A stretch of DNA of 64,000 bases from Alteromonas sp. IB21 (GCF_016405965.1 NZ_JAEFCD010000002.1:1-64000), one strand, 5' to 3'. Shown: positions 45,161 through 54,676, counted from the first letter of the stretch. The notes: generated from the sequence alone by a model not told the origin. Numbers and translations: made by a program.

Positions 45161-46502
45161 CGCGGTCTCTTTTCATCTGCGGTGTTTCGCCATACCCTGT
45201 TGTATATTTAACAAAGGCTTTCTTTGCTTGCGGCATCATACTCAGCGCCAGTAGCGATACATTCCGGCCGATTACCGTTGGAAAGTACTGATTAGAAAAG
45301 GTTCTTACCAAGGTATCGGTAAGGGTTATTGTATTGTTTCTGTCCTGCTTTCTTTCCATTGCGTAGCGTTGCAAAACATTAAATGCGCCTGCATCAAAGC
45401 GTTCAGTAACATATTCATGCGCAGATTGATTCTGACTGTTTTCTTCGTCCTGATTGGCGGCATTTTGTTGTTCATTATGCGCGTTCGATGACGCACCGAG
45501 GACTGCGATTAGCGCGCTTAAGTCTCGTAAGCCTAGGTTGAACCCTTGCCCAGCAATGGGGTGTAAGGCTTGCGCTGCATTTCCGACAACCACAGTACGA
45601 TGGCTTGTCACCGGTTCGGCTTTCGCAAGCATAAGCGGGTAGCTTGCTAACTCACTTACTCTGAGTATCTTACCTTGGCGATAACCGAACGCGTCTTGCA
45701 GCGCGTTTACAAATTCCGTTTTACTTAACGTCATCAAGCTTTGTGCGGCTTCTGTTTCTACTGTCCACACGACTGAAAATCCGTTTTCTCGCGCTTTAAC
45801 GCCCTCAATTTCACTATCGAAGGGCAGAAATGCCAATGGACCATGTTGTGTGAAGCGCTCATACGCCTTATTCTCGTGGGGATTTTGCGTATGCACATTA
45901 AATACAATAGCCGTTTGCTTATAATCACTTACGGTTTTAGCGATCCCCACCTGCCGCGCTAAACCGGATCTGCCACCATCAGCTAACACCAGTAGCTTTG
46001 CTGTGAGCGTCTCGCCATTATCAAGCCCAACGTTCACCCTTTCTTTGTGCTGCGTTACCGTTACGACTTTTGCAGGGGCAATGTATTGATAAGCCGAACT
46101 AGCGCTCGCTGCCAAACGGGTAAGCGCACTCAAGCTTACTACTTGTCCGAAAGCATCAATGTGATAATCATCGCTATTCAGGTTGAGTAAGCCCACATGA
46201 CCTTTATCGCTCACTTCGATATGCTTAATCTGAGGGGGTAATTCACCATTGTGCTGCTTTGCTAAATCTTCAAGATTAAGTCCGATATCGGAAAGTTCAT
46301 TTACTGTACGCCTTGCAAGTGCGATGACCCGTGTGTCGGTAAATGGGTTGAAATCAGCAGATGATTCCGAGCTTTGCTTTGGGTCCACCGCGTCAATCAG
46401 AGCTACAGAGAGTCTAACTTTTTCTGAAAGCCCTTTGGCCAACACGGTTCCTACGATACCGCCACCAATAATTACTACATCAACCGCTTTTGCCGATTTC
46501 AC
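45147..46502 (-). CDS. ubiH: 2-octaprenyl-6-methoxyphenol hydroxylase UbiH
   Basis: The partner flavin monooxygenase acting on the C1 position of the ubiquinone precursor. It has VDVVIIGGGIVGTVLAKGLS, DTRVIALARRTVNEL, LADGGRSGLARQVGI and GNAAQALHPIAGQGFNLGLR. At 451 residues it is longer than E. coli UbiH (392), mainly through an Asn/Gln-rich insert (NEQQNAANQDEENSQNQS) near residue 350 that looks like a disordered loop. It follows pepP by 72 bp. Confidence 0.92.
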   Translation of the reverse strand: MKSAKAVDVVIIGGGIVGTVLAKGLSEKVRLSVALIDAVDPKQSSESSADFNPFTDTRVIALARRTVNELSDIGLNLEDLAKQHNGELPPQIKHIEVSDKGHVGLLNLNSDDYHIDAFGQVVSLSALTRLAASASSAYQYIAPAKVVTVTQHKERVNVGLDNGETLTAKLLVLADGGRSGLARQVGIAKTVSDYKQTAIVFNVHTQNPHENKAYERFTQHGPLAFLPFDSEIEGVKARENGFSVVWTVETEAAQSLMTLSKTEFVNALQDAFGYRQGKILRVSELASYPLMLAKAEPVTSHRTVVVGNAAQALHPIAGQGFNLGLRDLSALIAVLGASSNAHNEQQNAANQDEENSQNQSAHEYVTERFDAGAFNVLQRYAMERKQDRNNTITLTDTLVRTFSNQYFPTVIGRNVSLLALSMMPQAKKAFVKYTTGYGETPQMKRDRDAAR

Positions 46503-46574
46503 CGTGTTTTATCCTGCCGCCCAGTTTTTTGGTTATTTGTATTTTGCGTATGTGTTGTTTTACTGCGTATGCGT

Positions 46575-47888
46575 TCAGCTTTTTGCCATGAAAGCTTCGA
46601 TATCCTCAATTTCTTTAGGCACATCTGAGGTAAGCACATCCACGCCCGTGGCGGTGATAACCACATCGTCTTCAATGCGAATACCAATACCCTTATATTT
46701 ATCTGGCGCATCGCTGTCTTTGCTTATGTAAATGCCTGGCTCAACGGTAATGACCATACCCGGTTTCAACGGACGGTCTTCACCTTCAATTTTATAGTTA
46801 CCCACGTCATGCACATCGAGCCCTAGGAAATGTCCCAAACCATGCATGTAAAATTGTCGCCAGCTTTCGTTCTCAAGGTTATCTGCCACGCTACCTTTTA
46901 GTATGCCCAGGTCAACTAAACCCTGTGTAATAATCTCAGCGCTGTGTAACATTGCTTCAGAAAGCGTTACGCCTGGCGCAAGCATATCCAACACACTTTT
47001 TTGCGCTTTTAGTACAAGGCTGTAGATTTCGCGTTGAGCATGGCTAAACTTTCCATTCGCCGGAAAAGTACGAGTTATATCAGCAGCATAGCCTTGATAC
47101 TCTGCGCCAGCATCGATCAAGATCAAATCCCCATCATTTATCTGCGCATTGTTTTGGATGTAATGTAAAACACAAGCGTTTTCGCCGCTACCCACGATAG
47201 TGCTATAGGCGGGTGAACGTGCGCCGGCCATCGCGAACTCATGGTGGATTTCTGCTTCTAGTTGGTATTCAAAACAGCCCGGCGCTGCAAACTGCATTGC
47301 ACGCTTATGAGCACGAGCGGTAATTTCTCCCGCCGCCTTCATTACGGCAACTTCACAGGCTGATTTAAACAAGCGCATTTCGTGCAAGATTGGACGAAAG
47401 TCATGTATTGCTCGTGGCGCAAGAGACTCTTTAGGCGCATATCGAAGGGTATTTAACGCCTCGGTGATTAACTTATCATGGGCTTCATTGTGGCCCAACC
47501 CGAAATAAAGGTTGTCTTGTCCTTGCATAGACGCCAACAACGCCTCCTCAAGCTCTTGATGTTCAAAGGCTTCATCTAAACTAAAACGAGACAATGCCGC
47601 TTCAGCCCCAAGGCGCTTGCCTTGCCAAATTTCTGCGCTTTTGTCTTTGTCTTGCACCACCATCGCTCGATAGCTTTCACCATAGCGTGAATGATTAGAC
47701 AATATAAGCCATGCATTTGGCTCTTCAAACCCGGTTAAATACCAAAAATCGCTGTCTTGCCTGAAGGTATACTCGGTATCTCGACTACGTGTGACTAATC
47801 CTGCTGCCGGAACAATACAGACACTGTTTGGTTCACACTGAGCCAGTAGCCTATCCTGTCTGGCAATAAACTCTTGCGCACTAATCAT
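46575..47888 (-). CDS. pepP: Xaa-Pro aminopeptidase PepP
   Basis: A cytoplasmic Mn-dependent M24B peptidase that removes an N-terminal residue preceding proline. 437 residues. The creatinase-like N-domain is followed by the pita-bread fold with LIDAGAEYQGYAADITRTF (two Asp ligands), HGLGHFLGLDVHD (His), ITVEPGIYI (Glu) and IRIEDDVVIT (Glu). It lies in the conserved ygfB-pepP-ubiH-ubiI order. Confidence 0.96.
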   Translation of the reverse strand: MISAQEFIARQDRLLAQCEPNSVCIVPAAGLVTRSRDTEYTFRQDSDFWYLTGFEEPNAWLILSNHSRYGESYRAMVVQDKDKSAEIWQGKRLGAEAALSRFSLDEAFEHQELEEALLASMQGQDNLYFGLGHNEAHDKLITEALNTLRYAPKESLAPRAIHDFRPILHEMRLFKSACEVAVMKAAGEITARAHKRAMQFAAPGCFEYQLEAEIHHEFAMAGARSPAYSTIVGSGENACVLHYIQNNAQINDGDLILIDAGAEYQGYAADITRTFPANGKFSHAQREIYSLVLKAQKSVLDMLAPGVTLSEAMLHSAEIITQGLVDLGILKGSVADNLENESWRQFYMHGLGHFLGLDVHDVGNYKIEGEDRPLKPGMVITVEPGIYISKDSDAPDKYKGIGIRIEDDVVITATGVDVLTSDVPKEIEDIEAFMAKS

Positions 47889-47971
47889 AAACGAGAAAAT
47901 CCTGAGTAAGTGACTTGAATAACTTGAACTAAGTAACTAATTAAACCGCTACTTTTTACTAATATTAATTA

Positions 47972-48538
47972 CTAGTGTACGGACGGCGTGTCTTGTTGAT
48001 CATCTAAAAGTGATTGGCCCAGTTCGCTAAAGCACAAAATAGCAGAAATCTTTACGTACTCTTCCACTTCAAGCAACGCCTTTTCCGACTCTTCATCAGC
48101 GTCCATAGGCTCTTCCATGCGAGAGATATCTGAGAAATCTTCGAGGGCTTCTTTAACGTCTTCTGAACACTGCATCAAATCTTGTTGATGAAGCCCAAAC
48201 CCTAACATAAAACCTTGAACCCAATTGATAAGAGCCGCACCACGGTCATTAATCGGCGCTTGGTCTTCAGGAAGCAATAAACTCAGTGAAAACTCTGGCT
48301 CAAGCAACTGCTGGCAGGTTTGATTAAAGAGCGTATTCAAAAGATGCTCAGTTTGGTCGTCGAAGCGTTCCCCTTGATTGATGGTTTCGCTCAACGCTTC
48401 TTGCCATTTTTGGTCAGTAAGTGACATACCGCCACAAAGCATGCCGCACAAAATGCCATGGACTTCTGCACCGTCTACTATAATGCCTTGCTGAGTCAAT
48501 TTATTACTTACGCTGTCATAATCGAGCTGTTTTTCCAC
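47972..48538 (-). CDS. ygfB: UPF0149 family protein YgfB
   Basis: A small acidic protein of the YgfB/YecA family. It has AEVHGILCGMLCGG (conserved near the N-terminus), a middle helix bundle with NWVQGFMLGFG, and an acidic C-terminal third ending DEESEKALLEVEEYVKISAI. I take the GTG at 48538 (VEKQLDYDSV read as M), which gives 188 residues, over upstream codons that would add a 29-residue arginine-rich tail not seen in the family. In Pseudomonas the homologue affects the AlpA antitermination pathway; its role here is unknown. Confidence 0.88.
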   Translation of the reverse strand: MEKQLDYDSVSNKLTQQGIIVDGAEVHGILCGMLCGGMSLTDQKWQEALSETINQGERFDDQTEHLLNTLFNQTCQQLLEPEFSLSLLLPEDQAPINDRGAALINWVQGFMLGFGLHQQDLMQCSEDVKEALEDFSDISRMEEPMDADEESEKALLEVEEYVKISAILCFSELGQSLLDDQQDTPSVH

Positions 48539-49073
48539 GGTTCTTTCTCTTCGTTTTAAATGAGTTGAGATTAACGCACCATTTTTTACGTGGCCGATAT
48601 CTCTTGGTGGAGATAATACTAGCAAAAATCAATGGATAAAGCCTAACTTTGGCAATGTTGATGTCATGCGATGGCCGTGTTTTCAAAACGACGTATATGC
48701 GTTGTACAACAGGAAAAAACGCTGTTCATTCTCTGTTCAAACGGGCTTGAATTATGGCTGTTTATCAAAATTTAAAGCGTTATGGGTAGCAACACTGAAT
48801 GATTTCATCTAAGATCAGACTCGTTGGATAAGGATTTCCTTTCGCAACAGCATTTCAAACTGTTCTTTAGTCTGTTACTTCCTGAATTAGCTGTTTGGTT
48901 ATTATTGAGCTTAACTAATATGCGTGTATAATTGCTGACCAATTGGTCAAGAAAAGTAATATTTTTTTACCGCTTTTATAATCACCACGCAAAATAGTTA
49001 TAAAGCGCTTTAGGTGATCCTATTCACTGGATCTCGCGTTTGATATACCCTGTTGCGTTAATACAACAACAAT
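48539..49073. other. Region upstream of 6S RNA where zapA would be expected
   Basis: In E. coli zapA sits between ygfB and ssrS. Here the 535 bp hold no zapA reading frame. The segment carries a promoter (TTGAGC 48905, TATAAT 48927) and a 14-bp palindrome at 48936. A loose inverted repeat gatcc-n8-ggatc lies near 49018-49035. The stretch 48640-48900 has no recognised feature. Confidence 0.5.
48905..48949 (+). promoter_or_regulatory. Sigma-70 promoter with overlapping palindromic operator
   Basis: TTGAGC (48905-48910), 16-bp spacer and TATAAT (48927-48932), followed at once by the perfect 14-bp palindrome TGACCAATTGGTCA (48936-48949), which would cover the start point. This arrangement is typical of repression, often by TetR- or GntR-family proteins. 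It points toward the 6S RNA/ribokinase genes. Confidence 0.6.
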
Positions 49074-49253
49074 GTTTCCTGGGATGTTTGCTAGTTCATT
49101 CATGTCCCTGGCCGATGCTTTAAACCAAGGAAGTTGAAACAGCTGCTATTGTGCAAGCTCGACGTGTATCGAGAAGCCTACGGCAATTGTGATACTTCCG
49201 CCCTGAACTTTTCGGTTCACGGGCGAAAATGGACACGCGGCATTCTGGGAAGC
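49074..49253 (+). ncRNA. ssrS: 6S RNA
   Basis: The sequence has the 6S hallmarks: a long closing stem (49074-49088 pairs with 49239-49253, 15 pairs with wobbles), the 5' side TCCCTGGCCGATGC, the GTATCGAGAAGCC segment and the 3' side CCGCCCTGAACTTTTCGGTT, which resembles the E. coli GAACCAAGGGTTCAAGG element. About 180 nt is the usual length. 6S RNA binds sigma-70 RNA polymerase and dampens transcription in stationary phase. In E. coli it lies between zapA and fau (ygfA); here fau is 3.7 kb further on, after an insertion of salvage genes. The ends are estimated from the stem. Confidence 0.85.
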
Positions 49254-49276
49254 GCCCTCTTTCGACGGAAGAAGAA

Positions 49277-50173
49277 ATGGCAATAATAAATTTTGGCTCT
49301 ATAAATATTGACCACGTTTATCAGGTAGATCACTTTGTTCAACCTGGCGAAACGTTGGCTTCTACCCACTACCAAACGCTACTAGGTGGAAAGGGTGCAA
49401 ACCAGTCTATAGCTTTAGCGCAAGCAGGTGCAGACGTTCGACACGTCGGCAGCATTCACGAAAACGACGCCTCATTTAAACAAACACTTATTAAAAAAGG
49501 TGTGGATTGTCGTGGCGTTAAGTGTTCTGAAGTTCCATCCGGCCACGCAATTATTCAAGTTACCCCTAGCGGCGAGAATGCCATTGTACTTTTTGGTGGT
49601 GCAAACCAAACCATCACTGCAAATACGGTTATGCAAGCGCTAGATGACACACGTCCTTCGGACTGGGTGCTGACTCAAAACGAAACGAGTAGTATTGAAG
49701 AAGTGCTTCGTCAGGCTAAAGACAAGCAACTTAAAGTGGCTTTTAACCCTGCTCCTATGAGCGAGTCAGTGAAACAACTTCCACTCGACTGCGTGGATTT
49801 ACTTATTGTAAATGAAACAGAAGCTGCTGCGATTACCGGTAAAGAAGAACTTGAAGATATTGTGACAGTGTTCAAAGAACAGTGGTCACATTGCGAAGTG
49901 ATCATTACGTTAGGAAAAGCGGGCGTTATGATGCTTCGTAAAAGCGACGTAATTGAAGTTAAAGCGTTCTCTGTTGACGCTGTAGACACTACCGCAGCGG
50001 GTGACACCTTTATTGGTTATTTCCTTTCAGCCTATTGCAATCACACTGATGCAAAGCAAGCATTACGCCGTGGCTGCGCCGCTTCGGCAATTGCAGTAAC
50101 GAGAGAAGGTGCTGCGCAAAGTATTCCAACACAAAAAGAAGTGGATCGTTTCTTAGCGAAACACGCCAATTAG
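49277..50173 (+). CDS. rbsK: Ribokinase
   Basis: A PfkB-family sugar kinase of 298 residues. It shows NFGSINIDHVYQVDHFVQPGE, LLGGKGANQSIALAQAGADV and the C-terminal anion hole/catalytic motif VDTTAAGDTFIGYF. I start it at 49277 (MAIINFG), which has a GGAAGAAG ribosome-binding site; any start further up would lie within 6S RNA. It converts ribose to ribose-5-phosphate. With the adjacent nucleoside hydrolase (22 bp downstream) it would salvage nucleoside-derived ribose. Confidence 0.93.
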   Translation: MAIINFGSINIDHVYQVDHFVQPGETLASTHYQTLLGGKGANQSIALAQAGADVRHVGSIHENDASFKQTLIKKGVDCRGVKCSEVPSGHAIIQVTPSGENAIVLFGGANQTITANTVMQALDDTRPSDWVLTQNETSSIEEVLRQAKDKQLKVAFNPAPMSESVKQLPLDCVDLLIVNETEAAAITGKEELEDIVTVFKEQWSHCEVIITLGKAGVMMLRKSDVIEVKAFSVDAVDTTAAGDTFIGYFLSAYCNHTDAKQALRRGCAASAIAVTREGAAQSIPTQKEVDRFLAKHAN

Positions 50174-50195
50174 CAAGACGCATTGAGATAATTTG

Positions 50196-51137
50196 ATGAC
50201 ACATAAAATCATATTAGATACAGATCCGGGCATTGATGATGCGATGGCGATATTTTTCGCATTCCAATCACCAGATATCGAAGTTTTAGGGTTAACCACT
50301 GTTTTTGGTAACGTTCCAGTCACTATGGCGGCACAAAACGCGCTAACTCTCTGTGAAATTGCCGGCAAGGACATTCCTGTCACAAAAGGTGTTGGCATGC
50401 CATGGGTAGGTCCAGAATCTACGTACGCTCACTTCGTACACGGTGAGTACGGATTTGGTCATATTAAGCCTGAAGCGCCTAAAACTGAGCTAGACCCTCG
50501 CAGTTCAGCCCAATTCATCGTGGATATGGTCCGTAAGTATCCGGGCGAGATTACTATTGTAGCTATAGGACCACTTGGCAACTTAGCCCTTGCTTTGCGT
50601 CTTGAACCTGAGCTGCCGAAGTTAGTGAAAGGCGTCAGTATCATGGGCGGCGCCGCATTTGTACCTGGCAACGTCACCCCTGTTGCTGAAGCCAATATTT
50701 GGAACGACGCAAACGCTGCTGAAATCGTATTTGCTGCAGACTGGGAACTGACCATGTTCGGTTTGGATGTGACTAATTTCACGCCTTTCTCACCTGAGTT
50801 CGTAGAAAAACTTGAAGATAAAAACAATACCCTTGGTGGGTTTGTTAAAGAAAGTGCACAGTTCTACATGGACTTCTACTCACAGAACCGTGAAGACCGC
50901 GTTTGTTTCTTCCATGATGCATTCCCTATCGCACATCTTCGTCACCCTGAGCTGTTTGAACTGACAGAAGGTCATGTTCGCGTTGGTACAGGCACGCTAG
51001 ATAGAGGGCAAACCGTTGTGGCTCCAAAAGGAACGACGCCTAGCCCGCTGTGGAATGAGGCAAATACCATCAAAGTTGCAACTAAAGTTGACCATCAAAA
51101 ATTGGAACAATTATTCATAGATACCTATGCTCTATGA
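50196..51137 (+). CDS. Inosine-uridine-preferring nucleoside hydrolase
   Basis: A Ca-dependent nucleoside N-ribohydrolase that splits nucleosides into base and ribose. The family signature DTDPGIDDAMAI is at the N-terminus (two Asp for calcium), followed by LTTVFGNV, AIGPLGNLALAL and NIWNDANAAEIVF. There is no signal peptide, so it is cytoplasmic. The ATG at 50196 is preferred to the TTG before it. It is translated with ribokinase and ends with a strong terminator. Confidence 0.93.
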   Translation: MTHKIILDTDPGIDDAMAIFFAFQSPDIEVLGLTTVFGNVPVTMAAQNALTLCEIAGKDIPVTKGVGMPWVGPESTYAHFVHGEYGFGHIKPEAPKTELDPRSSAQFIVDMVRKYPGEITIVAIGPLGNLALALRLEPELPKLVKGVSIMGGAAFVPGNVTPVAEANIWNDANAAEIVFAADWELTMFGLDVTNFTPFSPEFVEKLEDKNNTLGGFVKESAQFYMDFYSQNREDRVCFFHDAFPIAHLRHPELFELTEGHVRVGTGTLDRGQTVVAPKGTTPSPLWNEANTIKVATKVDHQKLEQLFIDTYAL

Positions 51138-51144
51138 TATCTTT

Positions 51145-51177
51145 AAGGGATTGTTTATATACAATCCCTTTTTATTT
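51145..51177 (+). terminator. Rho-independent terminator after nucleoside hydrolase gene
   Basis: Ten-bp perfect stem AAGGGATTGT / ACAATCCCTT with a 6-base loop and a following TTTATTT. It closes the rbsK-hydrolase operon. Confidence 0.9.
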
Positions 51178-51197
51178 AAGCGTTAGGTAAAATCTCT

Positions 51198-52826
51198 ATG
51201 GAAGTGGCGCCACTCCCCAAAAACGAAGATGAACGTTTAGCGGAGCTATTAAGCTACGATGTCCTCGACACTGAAGCCGAAATATTGTTCGATGAATTAA
51301 CCGCGCTTGCCTCACAGATATGTGAAACTCCTATCGCCCTTATCAGCTTAATCGACCCAAATAGACAGTGGTTTAAATCGAGGGTGGGCCTTGATGCCGA
51401 AGAAACGTCAAGAGAAATAGCGTTTTGTTCCCATGCTATTTTGCAAAAAGACGTGTTTGAAATTCCAAATGCCACCCTTGATCCAAGATTTCACGATAAC
51501 CCCTTAGTTACTGGCGCGCCAGATATACGCTTTTATGCCGGAGCCCCGCTCATCACGCCGTCAGGACATGCTATAGGGACATTATGTGCAATAGACAAGA
51601 GACCTCGCCAACTAACCGATGCCCAAAAAGACTCACTACAAACCTTAAGTAAGTCGGTGGTAGCACACCTTGAGCTTAAGCGTAAAAACAGAGAGCTCGA
51701 GCGAACCAGCCAATTTAAGTCTGATTTCTTGTCCTACATAAGTCACGAAATTAGAACACCGCTCAACGCTATCAATACATTCAGCCAGTTACTTGAAAGC
51801 GAAGCAAGCAAACTTAATTTACCTAGCACCTTCCAAACGCCTTTATCACACGTAGCGCAAAGCGGTGAAAGGCTTCTGGAAATTGTAAATTCTGTTTTAG
51901 ATATTAATCAGATTGAAGCGGGCAAAATGCGGGTAATGCCGCGGGCAGTCAACTTGAACGACTTTTTCACTCACTTGTTTTCGCTGACTAAAATTCGCGC
52001 TGAAGAAAGCGGGGTCGTTTTTAACACCTCAATAGACACAGCGACTCCCGATACTTTATTTTTTGATGATACCAAGTTTGGTCAAGTTGCGTTGAACATC
52101 CTGTCTAACGCAATAAAATTTACGGCAAAGGATAAATCTGTAAAAGCGCAGGTGAAATACAAAAACGGTAAATTGATTTTTAACGTGATTGATCAGGGTA
52201 TTGGAATGAGTGAAGACGACCAGAAGCGTCTATTCACTCCCTTTGAGCGAATGCAAAATGCTCTCAAGATAAGCGGGACGGGTTTAGGTCTTAATATATC
52301 AAAGCGCCTTATCGAGTTAATGGACGGCTCAATTAAGGTTAGCAGTAAGTTAGATACGGGCACTCGCGTTAGTGTATCAATACCTGCTGACTCCCTTGAT
52401 GCTTGCCAGTTTTCTAAATACACTCCACAAAGTCTCGTGGCGCAAATAGATATTGATAAAGCAGCTAGCGTACTGGTGGTTGAGGACCACTATATCAACC
52501 AAGTGGTAATTCAAACGCTTTTTGAAAAATTAGGCGTTCAATGTTCAATTGTGAATACGGGTGAGGAAGGCGTTGAATATGCCAAGTCGTACCACGTTGA
52601 CCTCGTGCTAATGGACTTGAATTTACCCGGTATTCAAGGTGATGAAGCGACAGCTCAAATAAAAAGATTAAAGCCTGAACTTCCAGTCGTTGCCTTAACC
52701 GCAGATATTATTACAAAGCCCGCCTCTCTGCGGGAAAAAGGCTTGGATGATGTGCTGACCAAGCCTATTAATAGCAGTGAACTGATGCGAGTACTCAATC
52801 ACTTTCTAGCAAAAGAAGAACAATAA
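51198..52826 (+). CDS. GAF-domain hybrid sensor histidine kinase
   Basis: A 542-residue cytoplasmic protein without membrane segments. Residues ~20-155 form a GAF domain (FDELTALASQICETPIALIS ... GHAIGTLCAIDKRPR). HisKA follows (YISHEIRTPLNAINTFSQLL), then HATPase (ILSNAIKFTAKD, DQGIGMSED, SGTGLGLNISKRLIEL) and a receiver domain (VLVVEDHYINQ, LVLMDLNLPGIQGDEA, LTKPIN). It is in its own transcription unit after a terminator. No partner regulator or output gene is adjacent, so the pathway is unknown. Confidence 0.92.
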   Translation: MEVAPLPKNEDERLAELLSYDVLDTEAEILFDELTALASQICETPIALISLIDPNRQWFKSRVGLDAEETSREIAFCSHAILQKDVFEIPNATLDPRFHDNPLVTGAPDIRFYAGAPLITPSGHAIGTLCAIDKRPRQLTDAQKDSLQTLSKSVVAHLELKRKNRELERTSQFKSDFLSYISHEIRTPLNAINTFSQLLESEASKLNLPSTFQTPLSHVAQSGERLLEIVNSVLDINQIEAGKMRVMPRAVNLNDFFTHLFSLTKIRAEESGVVFNTSIDTATPDTLFFDDTKFGQVALNILSNAIKFTAKDKSVKAQVKYKNGKLIFNVIDQGIGMSEDDQKRLFTPFERMQNALKISGTGLGLNISKRLIELMDGSIKVSSKLDTGTRVSVSIPADSLDACQFSKYTPQSLVAQIDIDKAASVLVVEDHYINQVVIQTLFEKLGVQCSIVNTGEEGVEYAKSYHVDLVLMDLNLPGIQGDEATAQIKRLKPELPVVALTADIITKPASLREKGLDDVLTKPINSSELMRVLNHFLAKEEQ

Positions 52827-52926
52827 AATGACAGCGTCGATAGCACAGCTACCATAGTTATGCTTGCTGTATGCAACCCATAGTTAAATATTGAGCTACG
52901 GTTAAACCATGGTTTCAGAAAAAGTA

Positions 52927-53547
52927 ATGAATTCGCGCGCCGTCTTAAGAAAAGAGCTTCGAGAAGCGCGTCGCGCGTTAAGCGCAGTTCAACAAGAAGA
53001 GGCTGCACGCAGTATGGCGGTGCAGCTAAATTCGTTGTCTCTATTAGACCGAGCTCGTAACGTTGCCGGCTATTTGGTTAACGACGGAGAAGTAAACCTT
53101 AAACCCTATATTGATTCGCAATGGCAAAACAACCCGTCAAAACAATTTGCGCTGCCTGTGCTCCACCCCGTTCGCAAAGGCCATCTGCTCTTTCTTTTTT
53201 ATTCCCGCCATACAAGATTAGTGAGGAATAAATACAATATCGAAGAGCCTGCGTTATCCTGCCAGAATGTACTTCCGACTTCACAATGCGACGTTATTCT
53301 CATGCCATTGGTTGGATTCGATACTAAGGGAAATCGCTTAGGCATGGGAGGCGGTTACTATGACAGAACACTAGCGTTTACCCAAACCACAAGTCACTCT
53401 TACGACCAGCTTGTATCTAATAAACCGAAACTTGTCGGAATTGCTCACGATATTCAAGAGGTCAACTCACTACCTATTGCGCCCTGGGACGTCCCGTTAG
53501 ATGCCATCGTTACGCCTACCAGGACACTACTTTTCGACAACGCATAA
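52927..53547 (+). CDS. fau: 5-formyltetrahydrofolate cyclo-ligase
   Basis: YgfA/Fau uses ATP to convert 5-formyl-THF to 5,10-methenyl-THF. The ~206-residue protein begins with an Arg-rich helix (LRKELREARRAL), shows the phosphate loop LMPLVGFDTKGNRLGMGGGY and a YDRTL motif (the typical G-x-GGGYYDR). It lies downstream of the GAF kinase gene, upstream of rpiA. The start could be ATG 52909 or ATG 52927; neither has a strong ribosome-binding site. In E. coli this gene directly follows 6S RNA. Confidence 0.93.
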   Translation: MNSRAVLRKELREARRALSAVQQEEAARSMAVQLNSLSLLDRARNVAGYLVNDGEVNLKPYIDSQWQNNPSKQFALPVLHPVRKGHLLFLFYSRHTRLVRNKYNIEEPALSCQNVLPTSQCDVILMPLVGFDTKGNRLGMGGGYYDRTLAFTQTTSHSYDQLVSNKPKLVGIAHDIQEVNSLPIAPWDVPLDAIVTPTRTLLFDNA

Positions 53548-53637
53548 TACTCACGATATCAAAATGTGATGACTTATATGTGGGAGCGTATGCCTATATA
53601 CGTTACACTGCAAAAAACGATAAGTCGGAGAATGATC

Positions 53638-54294
53638 ATGGATCAGAACGCAAAGAAACAAGCCGTAGCCAAAGCAGCCATCGACTATGTTGAGTCTGAC
53701 AGCATAGTGGGTGTGGGTACAGGTTCTACCGTCAACTTCTTCATTGAAGAACTAGGCAAGATAAAGCATAAAATTGAAGGTGCAGTTTCAAGCTCGGAGG
53801 CCTCAACGGAACGTTTGAAGGCGCTTGGTATTGAAGTATTTGAACTTAATGAAGTAAGTAACTTATCTGTTTATATCGACGGGGCAGATGAAGTTACCGA
53901 ACACAAGCATATGATCAAAGGCGGAGGGGCCGCACTCACTCGGGAAAAAATTGTTGCAGGTGCCGCCACTACGTTTGTCTGTATTGTTGATGAAAGTAAG
54001 CGTGTACCAGTACTGGGTTCCTTTCCGCTTCCAGTTGAGGTTATTCCGATGGCTCGCTCTTTTGTGGCGCGCGAGTTGGTCAAACTTGGTGGAGACCCTG
54101 AGTATCGTCAAGGCGTTGTTACCGATAACGGTAACGTTATTTTAGACGTGCATAACCTTGAGATCCTTAATCCGCGAGAACTAGAGCAGCAGATTAATAA
54201 CATTCCAGGCGTAGTAACTAACGGAATTTTTGCCCTGCGCGGTGCGGACATCGTGCTTAGCGCAACGGAAAGTGGCGTCGAAACGTTTAAGTAA
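53638..54294 (+). CDS. rpiA: Ribose-5-phosphate isomerase A
   Basis: Interconverts ribose-5-phosphate and ribulose-5-phosphate in the pentose phosphate pathway. The 218-residue protein shows [41 protein letters not shown] (substrate site) and [15 protein letters not shown] (catalytic Lys/Glu region). I start it at ATG 53638 because GGAG at 53626-53629 is correctly spaced; the upstream ATG at 53632 is too close. Confidence 0.97.
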   Translation: MDQNAKKQAVAKAAIDYVESDSIVGVGTGSTVNFFIEELGKIKHKIEGAVSSSEASTERLKALGIEVFELNEVSNLSVYIDGADEVTEHKHMIKGGGAALTREKIVAGAATTFVCIVDESKRVPVLGSFPLPVEVIPMARSFVARELVKLGGDPEYRQGVVTDNGNVILDVHNLEILNPRELEQQINNIPGVVTNGIFALRGADIVLSATESGVETFK

Positions 54295-54676
54295 TCAATA
54301 TTGGAAATAAGCAAGAGACTTCTATGCAGGTGGTGCAAATAATTACTTTTTTTGCGTATGTGCAACACCTGCGGTGAAAAGCTAAACAAAAACTGCTTTT
54401 AACTTGATACGTTTTCTGTTAATTTCCGTTTAGACGTCTAGATGTCTTTTAAAGAAAGTAGGTATTCTAGTTCGTCGAAGCCTTTAGCTTCGACGAAAAA
54501 CAAAACCGACGGGATTAAAAGCATGGTAGCGCTACATTTCAGACTAAAAACAGCTTTGATACGTTAGCTAGCAATAGCTAAGCTGTAATACCGTTAAAAG
54601 CCTTTACCGCACGTCTGAAGCATGTGTTTTAGTGATTCAAGTAAACCAAATTACATCAGTGAGAGATAGCGAGTTC
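54295..54676 (+). promoter_or_regulatory. Long serA leader with two strong hairpins
   Basis: No gene lies in these 382 bp. A 12-bp imperfect hairpin (GCAGGTGGTGCA 54326-54337 against TGCAACACCTGC 54361-54372) follows rpiA and has a T run in its loop. A second, perfect 11-bp hairpin (ttcgtcgaagc / gcttcgacgaa) spans 54471-54497. Neither has a trailing T run, so termination is not certain. A leader-based control of serA is possible. The short frame before ATG 54677 is probably not translated as part of SerA. Confidence 0.5.

Noticed and set aside
49229..49276. Upstream start (ATG 49229) for ribokinase
   Set aside because: It lies inside the 3' arm of 6S RNA and adds residues not found in the family; ATG 49277 has a proper ribosome-binding site.
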